64,000 nt of DNA, taken from Mesorhizobium_K quangtriensis (GTDB lineage: Bacteria > Pseudomonadota > Alphaproteobacteria > Rhizobiales > Rhizobiaceae). The notes beneath the pieces are model-generated. The model worked only from the letters and a program-made list of their open reading frames with translations. It did no database searches and had not been told where the DNA came from. Position 1 is the stretch's first letter; each line of letters starts with the position of its first letter. The DNA lies in assembly GCF_040081925.1 (NCBI RefSeq), contig NZ_JBEBMF010000001.1, positions 806,001 to 870,000 on the forward strand. The letters are read 5' to 3'. Below are positions 16,938 to 26,404 of this stretch, piece by piece. The translations under genes and the position numbers were made by a program.

Positions 16938-18482
16938 TCACGCCGGGCCGAGCGGGATTCCCAGCAGGTACCAGGCTATGAGCAGGATCGTCCAAAGCAC
17001 CAGCAGGACCACTGTGTAAGGCAGCATCAGCGCGATGATCGTGCCCATCCCAGCGTCCTTCTGGTACTTCTGCGCGAAGCCGACCATGACGGCCAGATAG
17101 ACGTTCAGCGGCGTGATGACGTTCATCGGGCTGTCGCCCACGCGATAGGCCGCCATCACCAGATCCGGGTCGCCGCCGAGCCGCATGAACAGCGGCACGA
17201 AGACCGGCGCAAGGATGGCCCATTTCGCCAGCGCGCCGGTCAGGATGATGTCGATGATTGCGACGACAATGACGAACAGGATGATGTACGTCACCCCGCT
17301 GATCGGCATGGTCTGCAGGAAGTCGGCGAGATTGACCGCAAGCACCGTCGCGAGGTTGGTGAAATTGAAGAAGGCGATAAAGTTCGCGATCACGAACAGC
17401 AGGAACAGCATTCCCGCCAGATTGCTCCATGTCTTGACGACGAGGCCGATCGCGGCGGTTACGTTGGCGATCGTACCGGCGCCGCGGCCGTAGGCATAGC
17501 CGACGACGAGGAACAGAAGGCTGATAAGCACGATCAGGCCACTCATGAAGGGCGAGCCGGCCATGATGCCGCCGGTCTCCTGATTGCGCAGGATGCCGTA
17601 GGGCAGGGGCGGTGCGGTCAAGAGCCCCACGACGATCACGAAGCCAAGCAGCGCCCGCCCGGCGAATTTCAGGCCCCGCGCCTCCGCTTCGGACAGTTCC
17701 ACGCCGCCCTCGACGGGGACACCGCCCTTGTAGGGGCCAAGCCGCGGTTCGACGAAGCGCTCCGTGATGATCGTCACGATGATCGCCATGACGATGGACG
17801 AGGCGATCATGAAATAGAGGTTGCCGACGTCGGTGATCGCGGCATTCGGGTTGACCGTGGCGATCGCGTCGTTCGTGACGGCAACCAGCAGGGCGTCGGT
17901 CGGCGTGATGAACACGTTGACGAGAAATACGGCCGCGACGCCCGCGAAGGCGGCGGCAAGGCCCGCCAGCGGGTGCCGCCCCATCGAATGGAACGCCGCC
18001 GCGCCGAGGGGAACGAGGACAAGGTAGCCTGCGTCGGCGGCGATGGAGGACAACACGCCGACCATGACGATGATGAAAGTGAAGAGCGAGACGGGCGCGA
18101 TGGCGACGATCTTGCGCACCAGCGTGGCGATGAGGCCCGACTCCTCGGCAAGGCCGACGCCGATCATGGCGACGAGAATGACGCCGACGCCAGCAAACCC
18201 GAGGAAATTCGACACCGGCGAGGTGACCAGGAAGCGGATGCCGTCGCCGGACAGCAGGCTGCGAACCGCCGTCGTCTGCTCGACGATGTCGCCCAAGGCC
18301 GCGTCATATCCTTCATAGGTCACGCTCGTGCCGAGTGCGGCAAAGATGACTGACAGAAGAATGACGATGCCGATCAGGATAAAGAAAATGATGGCCGGGT
18401 GCGGCACCATGTTGCCGACACGCTCGATCGTGCCGAGGAAGCCGGACATGCCCGCTTGGTCAGTTTGCTTGGATTTGGCCAC
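16938..18482 (-). CDS. AbgT-family transporter
   Basis: About 514 residues with a dozen or so hydrophobic segments. AbgT features are visible: MVPHPAIIFFILIGIVILLS near the start, re-entrant loop regions around ADAGYLVLVPLGAAAFHSMGRHPLAG and GDSPMNVITPLNVYLAVM, and the long loop after EPRLGPYKGG. The family moves p-aminobenzoyl-glutamate or exports antifolates such as sulfonamides. I chose GTG 18482 because GAGGGG lies 7 bases upstream; ATG 18449 has no ribosome site, and the open frame that extends further back runs over the divergent SLC13 gene and is not used. Substrate and direction of transport are open. Confidence 0.88.
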   Translation of the reverse strand: MAKSKQTDQAGMSGFLGTIERVGNMVPHPAIIFFILIGIVILLSVIFAALGTSVTYEGYDAALGDIVEQTTAVRSLLSGDGIRFLVTSPVSNFLGFAGVGVILVAMIGVGLAEESGLIATLVRKIVAIAPVSLFTFIIVMVGVLSSIAADAGYLVLVPLGAAAFHSMGRHPLAGLAAAFAGVAAVFLVNVFITPTDALLVAVTNDAIATVNPNAAITDVGNLYFMIASSIVMAIIVTIITERFVEPRLGPYKGGVPVEGGVELSEAEARGLKFAGRALLGFVIVVGLLTAPPLPYGILRNQETGGIMAGSPFMSGLIVLISLLFLVVGYAYGRGAGTIANVTAAIGLVVKTWSNLAGMLFLLFVIANFIAFFNFTNLATVLAVNLADFLQTMPISGVTYIILFVIVVAIIDIILTGALAKWAILAPVFVPLFMRLGGDPDLVMAAYRVGDSPMNVITPLNVYLAVMVGFAQKYQKDAGMGTIIALMLPYTVVLLVLWTILLIAWYLLGIPLGPA

Positions 18483-18662
18483 CTTACCGCCCCTCAACGA
18501 TTGGTCGCGACTAGCCGCAGCCAGTAGTAAAAACACTTGGCATGAAAGTAGTTTTTGTTGCAAGCGCTGCGAGGAGTTTCCGGCAATTTGCAATGAAGCA
18601 TGGCTTGCCAGAATCGTGGCGTTTCGTCCAATATCAACCATTAGTACGCGAGGGGCCACGAT

Positions 18663-20457
18663 TTGAGCGATATCTGGATTGTCTTCGCGATTATCGTGGG
18701 CATCGTCGTCCTTTTTATCTGGGACCGGATTCCTGTCATCGCGGTTTGCATTGGCGCGGCGCTTGCGATGTGGGCTACAGGTATCCTGACGCTGCCGCAG
18801 GCGCTTGGTGGCTTTGGCGATCCGGCGGTCATCTTCATTGCCTCGCTCTTTGTTGTTTCTGCCGGTCTGGAAGTGTCCGGCGTGACCGCCTGGGCAGGCC
18901 AGATCCTGATCGGCCAGGCGGGAGAAAGCCGCACGCGGCTGATCGTGCTCATGATGGTCTTCGTGGGCGTCCTGTCGGCGCTGATAAGCGTCAATGGCGC
19001 GGTCGCCGCCCTGCTGCCGGTGGTCGTCGTCATGGCGATCAGGCTCGGCCGATCGCCTTCGCAGCTTCTGATGCCGCTGGTGTTCGGGGCCCACGCAGGC
19101 TCCAAGCTCATGATGACCGGAACGCCCGTCAACGTGCTGGTGGTCGAGGCATCCGAGAACGCCGGGGGCGGCGGCTTCGGCTATTTCGGTCGGTATCCCG
19201 CTTGTCATGGGCTGCATCGCCATTGCGGTCCTGTTCGGTGAAAAGCTCCTGCCGCACCGCACCAGTCCCAGCTTGCCGCCAGACCTGAGCAGGCACTCCT
19301 CGACCCTGGTCGAGCAATACCGGCTTTCCAACGACGTACATCAGTTGCGCGTGCGCGCTGACTCTGCCCTTGTGGGCACTGATCGCGCCGAACTGGGAAA
19401 TTCAGACGCAGACGGCCTAACGCTGGTCACGCTGAAGAACGAACGCGGCGAGTCGCTGCGAACCTCGAAAATCGCCGCCAGCGATATTCTGGTGATGCGT
19501 GGTCCTGCCGACGCGGCGGCGAAATTCGCGCACGACATGGGGCTCGCCTTTCGCGACGATGCGCCGGAAGGCAGCGTGCGCGATGACCTGTTCAACCGCG
19601 ATTCGGGACTTGCGGAAGTCGTGATACCGCCGCGATCGCCCTTGATAGGCCAGCGGTTTTTCCCCGGCATGGTGACCGAAAGCGGAGACCTGATCGTGCT
19701 TGCGATCCAGCGCCAGGGCAGCGAACTCGCGCCCGGCGAGGCGCTGGCGTCCGGCGACACGCTGCTGCTGCAAGGCACCTGGTCGGCACTCGACCAAAGA
19801 CTGCATCCGGCCGAGGTGCTGGTGGTGAACTCGCCCGATGTCGTGAGGCGTCAGGCGGTGCCCATGGGCCCGGGCGCATATACCGTCTTGGCGACCTTGG
19901 CCCTGATGGTGTTCTTGCTCGCCACGGGGCTGGTGCCGCCGGCGGTGGCGGGCCTGATCGCGGCCGGCATCATCCTGATATCGGGAGTGCTGTCGGTCGA
20001 AGGCGTGTATCGGGCGATCAACTGGACGACCGTCATCCTGGTCGGCGCGCTGACGCCGCTTTCATTGGCCATGCAGGAGACAGGCGCCGCCAAGCTGCTT
20101 GCAACGGGGCTGGTGAACGCGGTCGGTGACGCGGGACCCTACACGCTTCTGGCCGGCCTGTTCCTGTTTTCGGCAGTCATGGGCCAGGTGATCTCGAATA
20201 CCGCGACCTCGCTGATTGTCATCCCCATCGCAGTCGTCGCGGCCAACGAGATGGGGATTTCGGTACAGCCCGTGCTGATGTCCGTGGCCATAGCCTGCGC
20301 GGCGGCCTTCCTGACGCCTGTGGCGACGCCGACGAACCTCATGGTCATGGAACCGGGCGCCTACAAGTTTGGCGACTACTGGAAATTCGGCCTGCCGATG
20401 ATGATCTGGTTCTTCATCATCGCAGTGTTCCTCGTGCCCGTGTTCTGGTCTTTCTGA
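18663..20457 (+). pseudogene. SLC13/DASS-type carrier with RCK_C domains, frameshifted
   Basis: Two open segments in different frames together make one carrier of about 600 residues. The first (18663 to about 19185; TTG start with GAGGGG upstream) gives an N-terminal SLC13 half ending VNVLVVEASENAGGGGFGYF. The second (from about 19188) continues SVGIPLVMGCIAIAVLFGEKL, two RCK_C regulatory domains (about 19340-19840) and the C-terminal carrier half to 20457. Relatives normally have a short stretch such as EFxL between GYF and VGIP; its loss plus a frame change fits a small deletion near 19185-19190 (about 11 bases would do). As written the gene is broken; a sequencing error is the alternative. 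Confidence 0.75.
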
Positions 20458-20505
20458 AGACCGCCGTCAGGCGGCTAACGTCAGTATCGGGAGGGTTTCG
20501 CATGC

Positions 20506-22272
20506 ATGATTTCCAAAGGGGGCCGGGGGGCCGGTCCCGCATTCCGGCGAGGCTTTGAGGCCAACGTGTCGGACCAGGACAGGCATTCCGATCTGATCCG
20601 CCGTTTCGGCGCGTTGTCGGCTGCCGAAACGGTTCTGGTGGAGAACATCGGCGGCGGCCATGTCGATCAACTCGGTGAAGGCAAGGTGCCCGAACCGGAC
20701 GACACCGAACAGCAGGTTCGCGCCGAACTGATCCGCTACCTCCTGCTCGGCGGCAAGCACGCGCCGCGGATGCACGAAAAGGGCATTCGCCTTTCGGGCG
20801 TGACGGTGACGGGCATCCTCGATCTGGAGGGATGCCGCATTCCGCATGACATCGGTCTGCTGGACTGCCGCTTCGAGATGAAACCCGTCCTGCGCTCCGC
20901 CCAACTGGACACGGTTTCCTTCGACGGTTCGATTCTGCCCGGGTTGGCGGCGGACCGCCTTGAAGCGCGCGGCGACCTGCTCCTGCGCGCGGCGCGGGTG
21001 CGTGGCCCTGTCGCTCTTCGCGGCGCGCGCATCGGTGGCGATCTGGCGTTCGACGGCGCGGAACTGGCTCACCCCAATGACCGCGTCGTTCGCGCAGAGC
21101 GAATATCGATACGGGGCAGCGCAAGCTTTCGAGGCGCCCGCGTCCAGGGCGGCATTTATATCCCTGGCGCGCGGGTGGGCGGCGATCTCGATTTCGTCGG
21201 CGCGCATGTCGATCGGCCCGGAGACGTCGCCATCGACGCCGACGCGGTGCATGTCAACGGCGACCTGATATTGCGGCATGTCGGCGTCGATGGCCGGGTC
21301 AGCGCGACATCGGCGCAGATCGATGGCGACGCGGATGCGTCCGGTGCGAAAATTCGCGCGAAGGGCGACATGGCTCTGAACCTGAACCGCAGCGTTGTCG
21401 GCGGTGCATTCTTTCTGCGCGACGAAGCGACAGTGGAGGGCGCGCTCAGCCTGAACGGCTCGACGCTGGGGGCAATCGTCGATGAGGTGGCGTCCTGGCC
21501 CGGGCCCGGTGATCTTCTGCTGAACCATTGTCGCTATGGTGGGTTTCTTGGCTCGTCCGTGGACGCCAGCGAAAGGCTGAACTGGTTGTCGCGGCAGGAT
21601 CCTTCCCGTTGGGGCGAGGATTTCTGGCCGCAGCCATATGAACAACTCGCGCGCGTCATGGCCGAGATGGGTCATCCCGAAGACAAGCGCCGTGTTCTGA
21701 TCGAGAAGGAGAGGTTGCAGCGCACATCGCGACGGCAGCGCACTCCGGGCAAGGTGACACGGGCGCTGCTTTGGCTGTCCGACCGCGTTCTTTGGGTGAC
21801 GACCGGGTATGGGCGTCGGCCGCTGCTAGCAGTGATCTGGATCGCTGTCTTCTGGGTGGCGGGCGGCGTGTACTACGAGTGGCTGGAGCACACCGATGCC
21901 ATTCGGCCCAATTCGGTGGTGGTCCTGCGCTCGCCGGAATGGGTGCTCTGCAGCATCCCTGCGAACGAAACGACATTCCTTGTCTCGACCGGCACGGAGA
22001 GGCAGGGTCTCGCGGCGGCAGGGCAAAGCCAGCTGTCGTGCTTTTTCGAACAGCCCGAGGCCGCAACCTTTCCGAAGTTCAGCCCATTGATGCTGTCTGC
22101 CGATATGATCTTTCCGGGGCTGGGGAGTGGGCAGCGGGAGTACTGGTCGCCCGATACGCGCACGACGTCCGGCTACATCGGCAGGCTCTACGCCTATTTC
22201 CAGGCGCTTGCAGGACTGGGCCTCGGCCTGCTTGCCGTTGCCGGCTTCAGCGGGATCGTACGCTCGGACTGA
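20506..22272 (+). CDS. Membrane protein with cytoplasmic beta-helix repeat domain
   Basis: 588 residues. Residues about 85-335 are imperfect short repeats built on GARVGGDLDFVGAHV-like units (also LRGARIGGDLAFDGAEL), predicted to coil as a right-handed beta-helix of pentapeptide/polymer-forming type. A linker with charged helices follows, then a membrane segment (RPLLAVIWIAVFWVAGGVYY, about 435-455), a loop of about 110 residues with two cysteines, and a C-terminal membrane segment (ALAGLGLGLLAVAGFSGIV). Such proteins are sometimes labelled 'membrane-associated oxidoreductase', but no redox motif is visible. The start may be ATG 20506 or GTG 20566 (GAGG upstream). Function unknown. Confidence 0.75.
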   Translation: MISKGGRGAGPAFRRGFEANVSDQDRHSDLIRRFGALSAAETVLVENIGGGHVDQLGEGKVPEPDDTEQQVRAELIRYLLLGGKHAPRMHEKGIRLSGVTVTGILDLEGCRIPHDIGLLDCRFEMKPVLRSAQLDTVSFDGSILPGLAADRLEARGDLLLRAARVRGPVALRGARIGGDLAFDGAELAHPNDRVVRAERISIRGSASFRGARVQGGIYIPGARVGGDLDFVGAHVDRPGDVAIDADAVHVNGDLILRHVGVDGRVSATSAQIDGDADASGAKIRAKGDMALNLNRSVVGGAFFLRDEATVEGALSLNGSTLGAIVDEVASWPGPGDLLLNHCRYGGFLGSSVDASERLNWLSRQDPSRWGEDFWPQPYEQLARVMAEMGHPEDKRRVLIEKERLQRTSRRQRTPGKVTRALLWLSDRVLWVTTGYGRRPLLAVIWIAVFWVAGGVYYEWLEHTDAIRPNSVVVLRSPEWVLCSIPANETTFLVSTGTERQGLAAAGQSQLSCFFEQPEAATFPKFSPLMLSADMIFPGLGSGQREYWSPDTRTTSGYIGRLYAYFQALAGLGLGLLAVAGFSGIVRSD

Positions 22273-22291
22273 CGGGGCGCGGAGCGCGTTC

Positions 22292-22984
22292 TCAGGCGGG
22301 GACGGGACGCGGCGCGGGCTTGGCCCGCATTTCCTCCTGCCGGGTGATGAGTTCGTCGCTCCAGGCGATGTCGTCCTGCATGGCCGTCCTGGCGGCCTGC
22401 GGATCACCGGCCTTGAGCGCAGCGATGAACTGGAAATGGAGATGATTGTCGGCAGTCAGCCGGCGAACAGGCACCTGTTCATGGAAGGTTCGCAGGAACG
22501 GCCCCATCAACGTCCACATGTTTTCGCAAATCGCCTCAACATAGGGCATTTCGGCAAAGCGCAGGATCAGGAAATGGAAGTCGCGATTGGCCTGCGCGGC
22601 GTCTCGCGGATTGGAAGCGGCAGCCTTGATGAAGGTTGCATTCTGGGCCTCAAGTTCGTCGATCATGGCAGAGGTGGCGATCTGGCCAACGCGAAAGGCC
22701 GCCATGCCTTCGAGGTCCTTGCGGATGGAAACGATCTCGCGCAGGTCGCGGCTGGTCGGATCAGGCACGATCACCGACGTCGCCGCCTTGACCTCCAGCG
22801 CCTGTTCGCTGACCAGCCGGAAGATCGCCTCGCGCACCGGGGTTATCGACGTTCCGTATTGCTCGGCGACAGTGGAAATCGTCAGCCGCTCGCCGGGACG
22901 ATACTCGCCGTCCATCAGGGAAAGACGCAGGCTGCGATAAATCTGCTCCGACAGGTTTTCCTTGACGACGGCTTTGGGCGGCAT
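22292..22984 (-). CDS. GntR-family regulator (FCD/FadR-type)
   Basis: 230 residues: a winged helix-turn-helix (LSEQIYRSLRLSLMDGEYRPGERLTISTVAEQYGTSITPVREAIFRL, about 11-58) and an all-helical FCD ligand domain (about 75-215). FCD domains bind a carboxylate through a metal held by Asp/His residues; candidates here include the D and H of RDFHFLI. It lies 84 bases after the SMP-30 gene on the same strand as the sugar-type importer and probably controls it. Operator-like palindromes lie in the divergent region at 28618-28652. Confidence 0.88.
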   Translation of the reverse strand: MPPKAVVKENLSEQIYRSLRLSLMDGEYRPGERLTISTVAEQYGTSITPVREAIFRLVSEQALEVKAATSVIVPDPTSRDLREIVSIRKDLEGMAAFRVGQIATSAMIDELEAQNATFIKAAASNPRDAAQANRDFHFLILRFAEMPYVEAICENMWTLMGPFLRTFHEQVPVRRLTADNHLHFQFIAALKAGDPQAARTAMQDDIAWSDELITRQEEMRAKPAPRPVPA

Positions 22985-23068
22985 TCAGGTCATCCCCGCG
23001 AGTTGCACCATGATAGGCGAAGCGAACCGGCTCCGCCAAGGTCTGCCTGTGGAACGATAGCGCAGCAA

Positions 23069-23941
23069 TCAGCCGCCATAGCGATATTCGGGCAATCCCT
23101 TCACGCCGAGCCCGTCGATCACGAACAGCGATCCCGCCAGCGGGCCCGTCTCGACCACGCCGGGCACCGGAGCGCGCAGCATCGTCGTGACATAGAGCCG
23201 GTCGAGGTTGGCGCCGCCGAACATGACCGACGCCACGCAGACCGTCGGGAAATCTATGACCTGGATTCGCTTGCCCGAAGGGTCGAAGCGGTGAATTTTG
23301 CTCTTGTAGACTCCGGCGCTCCAGACGCAGCCCTCGGCATCGACTGTCGCGCCATCGGGAAGGCCGTCCTCGGGGCCGAAATCGCAGAACTTGCGCTTGT
23401 TGGTCGCTGCACCCGTCTCGATGTCGTAGTCATAGGCCCAGATGGCGCGGGACCGGCTGTCGGCGAAATAGAAGATCTTCTGGTCAGGGCTCCAGCACGG
23501 ACCATTGGAGACCGTAATGTTGTCGTCGATCTTCGTCACCTTGCGGTCAGTGCCCAGGCTGTAGATCAAACCGAGCGGCGCTTCTTCCGTTGTGTCCATG
23601 CTGCCAGCGACGAAGCGGCCCTTCTTGTCGACCTTGCCGTCGTTCATGCGCACGGTAGGGCCCTTGTGGGCGATTTCCTCGATGACCTGGGTCTTGCTGG
23701 TCTCGAAATCGAACAGATAGAAACCCTGCGCCAGCGACAGGACGGCTCCGCCGGACCTGCGCAGCGCCATGGAGCCGATGTGCTGCGGCACAGGCCAGCT
23801 TTCGACGCCCTTGCCGTTCTCGTCGGCGCGGAAGATGCGATCACCGAGGCTGTCGATCCAGTAGATCTTCTGTTCGGCCACGTCCCAGAGCGGTCCCTCG
23901 CCGAGGACGGTCTTGCAGTCGACGATTGCCTTGATTTCCAT
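23069..23941 (-). CDS. SMP-30/gluconolactonase-family lactonase
   Basis: 290 residues forming a six-bladed propeller of the SMP-30 family. The divalent-metal ligands are recognisable: E15 in GEGPLW, the Asn/Asp of RMNDGKVDKKG, the Asn of SNGPCWSPD and the Asp of PDGATVDAEG. The enzyme opens sugar-acid lactones. ATG 23941 has AAGGAAG upstream, so the 20 preceding codons of the open frame are dropped. It follows the second permease gene of the sugar-type importer by 28 bases, which suggests it processes an imported sugar after oxidation to a lactone. Confidence 0.88.
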   Translation of the reverse strand: MEIKAIVDCKTVLGEGPLWDVAEQKIYWIDSLGDRIFRADENGKGVESWPVPQHIGSMALRRSGGAVLSLAQGFYLFDFETSKTQVIEEIAHKGPTVRMNDGKVDKKGRFVAGSMDTTEEAPLGLIYSLGTDRKVTKIDDNITVSNGPCWSPDQKIFYFADSRSRAIWAYDYDIETGAATNKRKFCDFGPEDGLPDGATVDAEGCVWSAGVYKSKIHRFDPSGKRIQVIDFPTVCVASVMFGGANLDRLYVTTMLRAPVPGVVETGPLAGSLFVIDGLGVKGLPEYRYGG

Positions 23942-23969
23942 GACGCTTCCTTTCGATTTCGGTCCGGGT

Positions 23970-24905
23970 TCAAAGGCCCGGTTGACTGCGGCGATGCGCA
24001 CTGACGGCGAGGATCAGCAGGGCACCCTTGATGATCATCTGGTAGTAGGTCGAGATGTTGAGCAGGTTCAACCCATTGCCGAGCAGTGCCAGGAACAGCA
24101 CGCCGGTCACCGGCCCGGTCACGCCGCCGAGGCCACCGGAAAGCTGGGTGCCGCCAAGTGCGGTCGCTGCGATCGAATCGATGGCGAAGGATGTGCCCAC
24201 CAGTGGGTCGCCGCTGGCGAGGCGGGCAGCGAGATTCAGGCCTGCGAGGCAGGCGAATAGGGAGGACATCAGGTAGGCGATCAGGATGATGCGGCCTGTG
24301 TTGACGCCGCCGAGCAGGGCACTCTCTTCCGATGCGCCGACGGCCATCAGGTGAAGGCCGAAACGGCTGCGCGAGATGACCGTGCCTGCGATCACCACGA
24401 GGACTGCCGCGCAGATCACCGGCAGGGGTAATCCGAAATAGACGGCGGAGGCGTAGTCCGTCATCCAGCCGGAAACCTGGCCGCCCGGAATGGGGCGGAT
24501 AAAGAGCGCGATGCCTTGCACGGCCGTCATGGTCGACAGGGTCATGAGGATCGGGTGGACGCCAAGGCGCAGGATGCCGATCGCATTGATGAGGCCAACT
24601 GATAGCGCGGCGGCGATCGCAAGCGGCACGGCGAAGGGAATGTCGTGGCTGACGATGGCTGTCGTCATCGAAACGACCGAGCCGACCGAGAGATCGAGGC
24701 CGGCAGTCAGGATCACCATGACCTGGCCGACGGTCACGAGGATGAGACTGACCTGCTGATTCAGGATGTTTATGAGGTTCTGCGTGGACAGCGCATACGG
24801 CGAAGAAAAGCCGAGCACCGTGCCGAGCACGAGGATGAGCAGGATCACCGGAAGCGCGGACCGGCTGCGCTGGCGCGTCGCGGTAATGGCTTTTGCGGTC
24901 TTCAT
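23970..24905 (-). CDS. Sugar-type ABC importer permease (RbsC-like), second
   Basis: 311 residues with eight to ten hydrophobic segments and the RbsC-family hallmark GLDLSVGSVVSMTTAI (about 68-83), then SRFGLHLMAVGASEESALLGGVNTGRI, the conserved cytoplasmic loop. It overlaps the ATPase gene by 4 bases. This operon carries two different permease genes (the other at 27546-28520), so the channel is probably a heterodimer rather than the RbsC homodimer. Confidence 0.9.
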   Translation of the reverse strand: MKTAKAITATRQRSRSALPVILLILVLGTVLGFSSPYALSTQNLINILNQQVSLILVTVGQVMVILTAGLDLSVGSVVSMTTAIVSHDIPFAVPLAIAAALSVGLINAIGILRLGVHPILMTLSTMTAVQGIALFIRPIPGGQVSGWMTDYASAVYFGLPLPVICAAVLVVIAGTVISRSRFGLHLMAVGASEESALLGGVNTGRIILIAYLMSSLFACLAGLNLAARLASGDPLVGTSFAIDSIAATALGGTQLSGGLGGVTGPVTGVLFLALLGNGLNLLNISTYYQMIIKGALLILAVSAHRRSQPGL

Positions 24906-26389
24906 GCGCCGCCTCCATGAATGGCAGTCGCCATGATCTTCTCTTCCGTGGCGTCCTCGCCGGGAAACTCGGCAACGGTGGCTCCCTCGCGGACCACAAT
25001 GATGCGGTCGCAGAGGCCGATCAGTTCAGGCAGTTCCCGCGACGTGACCAGCACCGGGACACCGCTGTCGGCAAGCTCGCGCAGCAAGGCGTAGATTTCG
25101 GACTTCGCGCCGATGTCGACGCCGCGCGTCGGTTCCTCGCAGATGAGCAGACGCACGCCTCGGACAAGCCAGCGCGCCAGCAGCACCTTCTGCTGGTTGC
25201 CGCCGGAAAGCTCACGGATCGACTGCTTGACGTCACGGAGCCGGATGCGCAGCCGCTTGACCTGCTCGGCGATGTCGGCGCGGGCAGTCGGCGCCACGCT
25301 TGCAAGGTTCTTTCCGGGCAGCAGTCCGGCCGAGATGTTGCCTTCGACGCTGAGCGAGAGGAAGAGGCCTTCCACCTTGCGGTCTTCCGGAATGAGGCCG
25401 ATGCCGGCGCCGATGCCCTCCGAGGGACCGGAATGCGCCAGCGCCTTTCCGTCGAAAAGGATTTCGCCCGAAACGAGCGTGTGGCCTTCGAAGATCGCGC
25501 GCGTGATCTCGATCTGGCCTTGGCCCTCAAGGCCGGCAAGACCAACGATCTCGTTTCGCCGGAGCGTGAAGTTGACCGGTCCCTTCAAACCCTCGACGAC
25601 GACGTCGCGCAGTTCCAGTGCCGGGCTGCCGGCGGATTCTTCCGTACGGCGGGGCGGATAGAGTTGGTCGAGCGAACGGCCGACCATGGTGGTCACCAGT
25701 TCCTCGGCGTTGGTGTCCTTCATCATGAAGTGGCCGGCGAACTGGCCGTCCTTGAGAACGGTCACCTCGTCGCAGAGCTCGAAGAGTTCGGGCAGTCGAT
25801 GCGAGATGTAGAGGATGCCCTTGCCTTGGGACTGGAGCCTGCGGATCAGTTCGAAAAGTTTCTGCGCCTCGCGGTCGCCGAGCGCGGCGGTCGGTTCATC
25901 GAAGACGAAGACGCGCGCGTCGCGCATCACGCCCTTGGCGATCTCCACCATCTGCTGCTCGGCCACGCGCAGGCTGCCGGTCAGCACCGCGGGGTCGAGG
26001 TCCAGCCCGACGCCGTCGAGGATGCGCCGGCTTTCCGCATGCATGCGCTTGCGGTCGATCAGGCCGAGCGCCGACCGGGGTTCGCGGCCGAGAAACAGGT
26101 TCTCGGCCATGGAAAGGTTCGGAAGAAGGATGAACTCCTGGAAGATAGTCGAGACGCCAGCGGCGCGAGCCTGCTCGGAATTATGAAATTCCACGCTGTC
26201 GCCGCCGATGCTGATCGTGCCCGAGGTGGGCGGGAAAACACCTGAGATGATCTTCATCAAGGTGGATTTTCCCGCACCGTTCTCGCCAAGCACGGCATGG
26301 ACACTCCCGGGCTTCAGGCCGAGCGAGACGCCTCGCAGCGCCTGCACTGGCCCGAAGGACTTGGTGATGTCGCGAACTTCCAGAAGCAT
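24902..26389 (-). CDS. Sugar-type ABC importer ATPase (RbsA/XylG-like), double cassette
   Basis: 495 residues with two fused ATPase cassettes. The first has a complete Walker A (GENGAGKST, about 35-43) and the signature-like LRVAEQQMVEIAKGV. The second keeps LSGGNQQKVLLARWLVRG and CEEPTRGVD but has a degenerate P-loop (GLEGQGQIEI), the usual state in RbsA-type proteins. It energises the two RbsC-like permeases. Its ATG lies 15 bases past the binding-protein stop, and it overlaps the following permease gene by 4 bases. Confidence 0.93.
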   Translation of the reverse strand: MLLEVRDITKSFGPVQALRGVSLGLKPGSVHAVLGENGAGKSTLMKIISGVFPPTSGTISIGGDSVEFHNSEQARAAGVSTIFQEFILLPNLSMAENLFLGREPRSALGLIDRKRMHAESRRILDGVGLDLDPAVLTGSLRVAEQQMVEIAKGVMRDARVFVFDEPTAALGDREAQKLFELIRRLQSQGKGILYISHRLPELFELCDEVTVLKDGQFAGHFMMKDTNAEELVTTMVGRSLDQLYPPRRTEESAGSPALELRDVVVEGLKGPVNFTLRRNEIVGLAGLEGQGQIEITRAIFEGHTLVSGEILFDGKALAHSGPSEGIGAGIGLIPEDRKVEGLFLSLSVEGNISAGLLPGKNLASVAPTARADIAEQVKRLRIRLRDVKQSIRELSGGNQQKVLLARWLVRGVRLLICEEPTRGVDIGAKSEIYALLRELADSGVPVLVTSRELPELIGLCDRIIVVREGATVAEFPGEDATEEKIMATAIHGGGA

Positions 26390-26404
26390 CCGTACGCCTT
26401 GCTT

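Noticed and set aside
18483..19331. Open frame continuing upstream of the AbgT gene, giving a 797-residue product
   Set aside because: The extension is antisense to the SLC13 gene, has arginine/histidine-rich shadow composition and lies before a good GTG start with ribosome site at 18482.
19207..20457. Second half of the SLC13 carrier as an independent gene starting at ATG 19207
   Set aside because: It begins inside a membrane segment and lacks the N-terminal carrier half, which is found immediately upstream in another frame.
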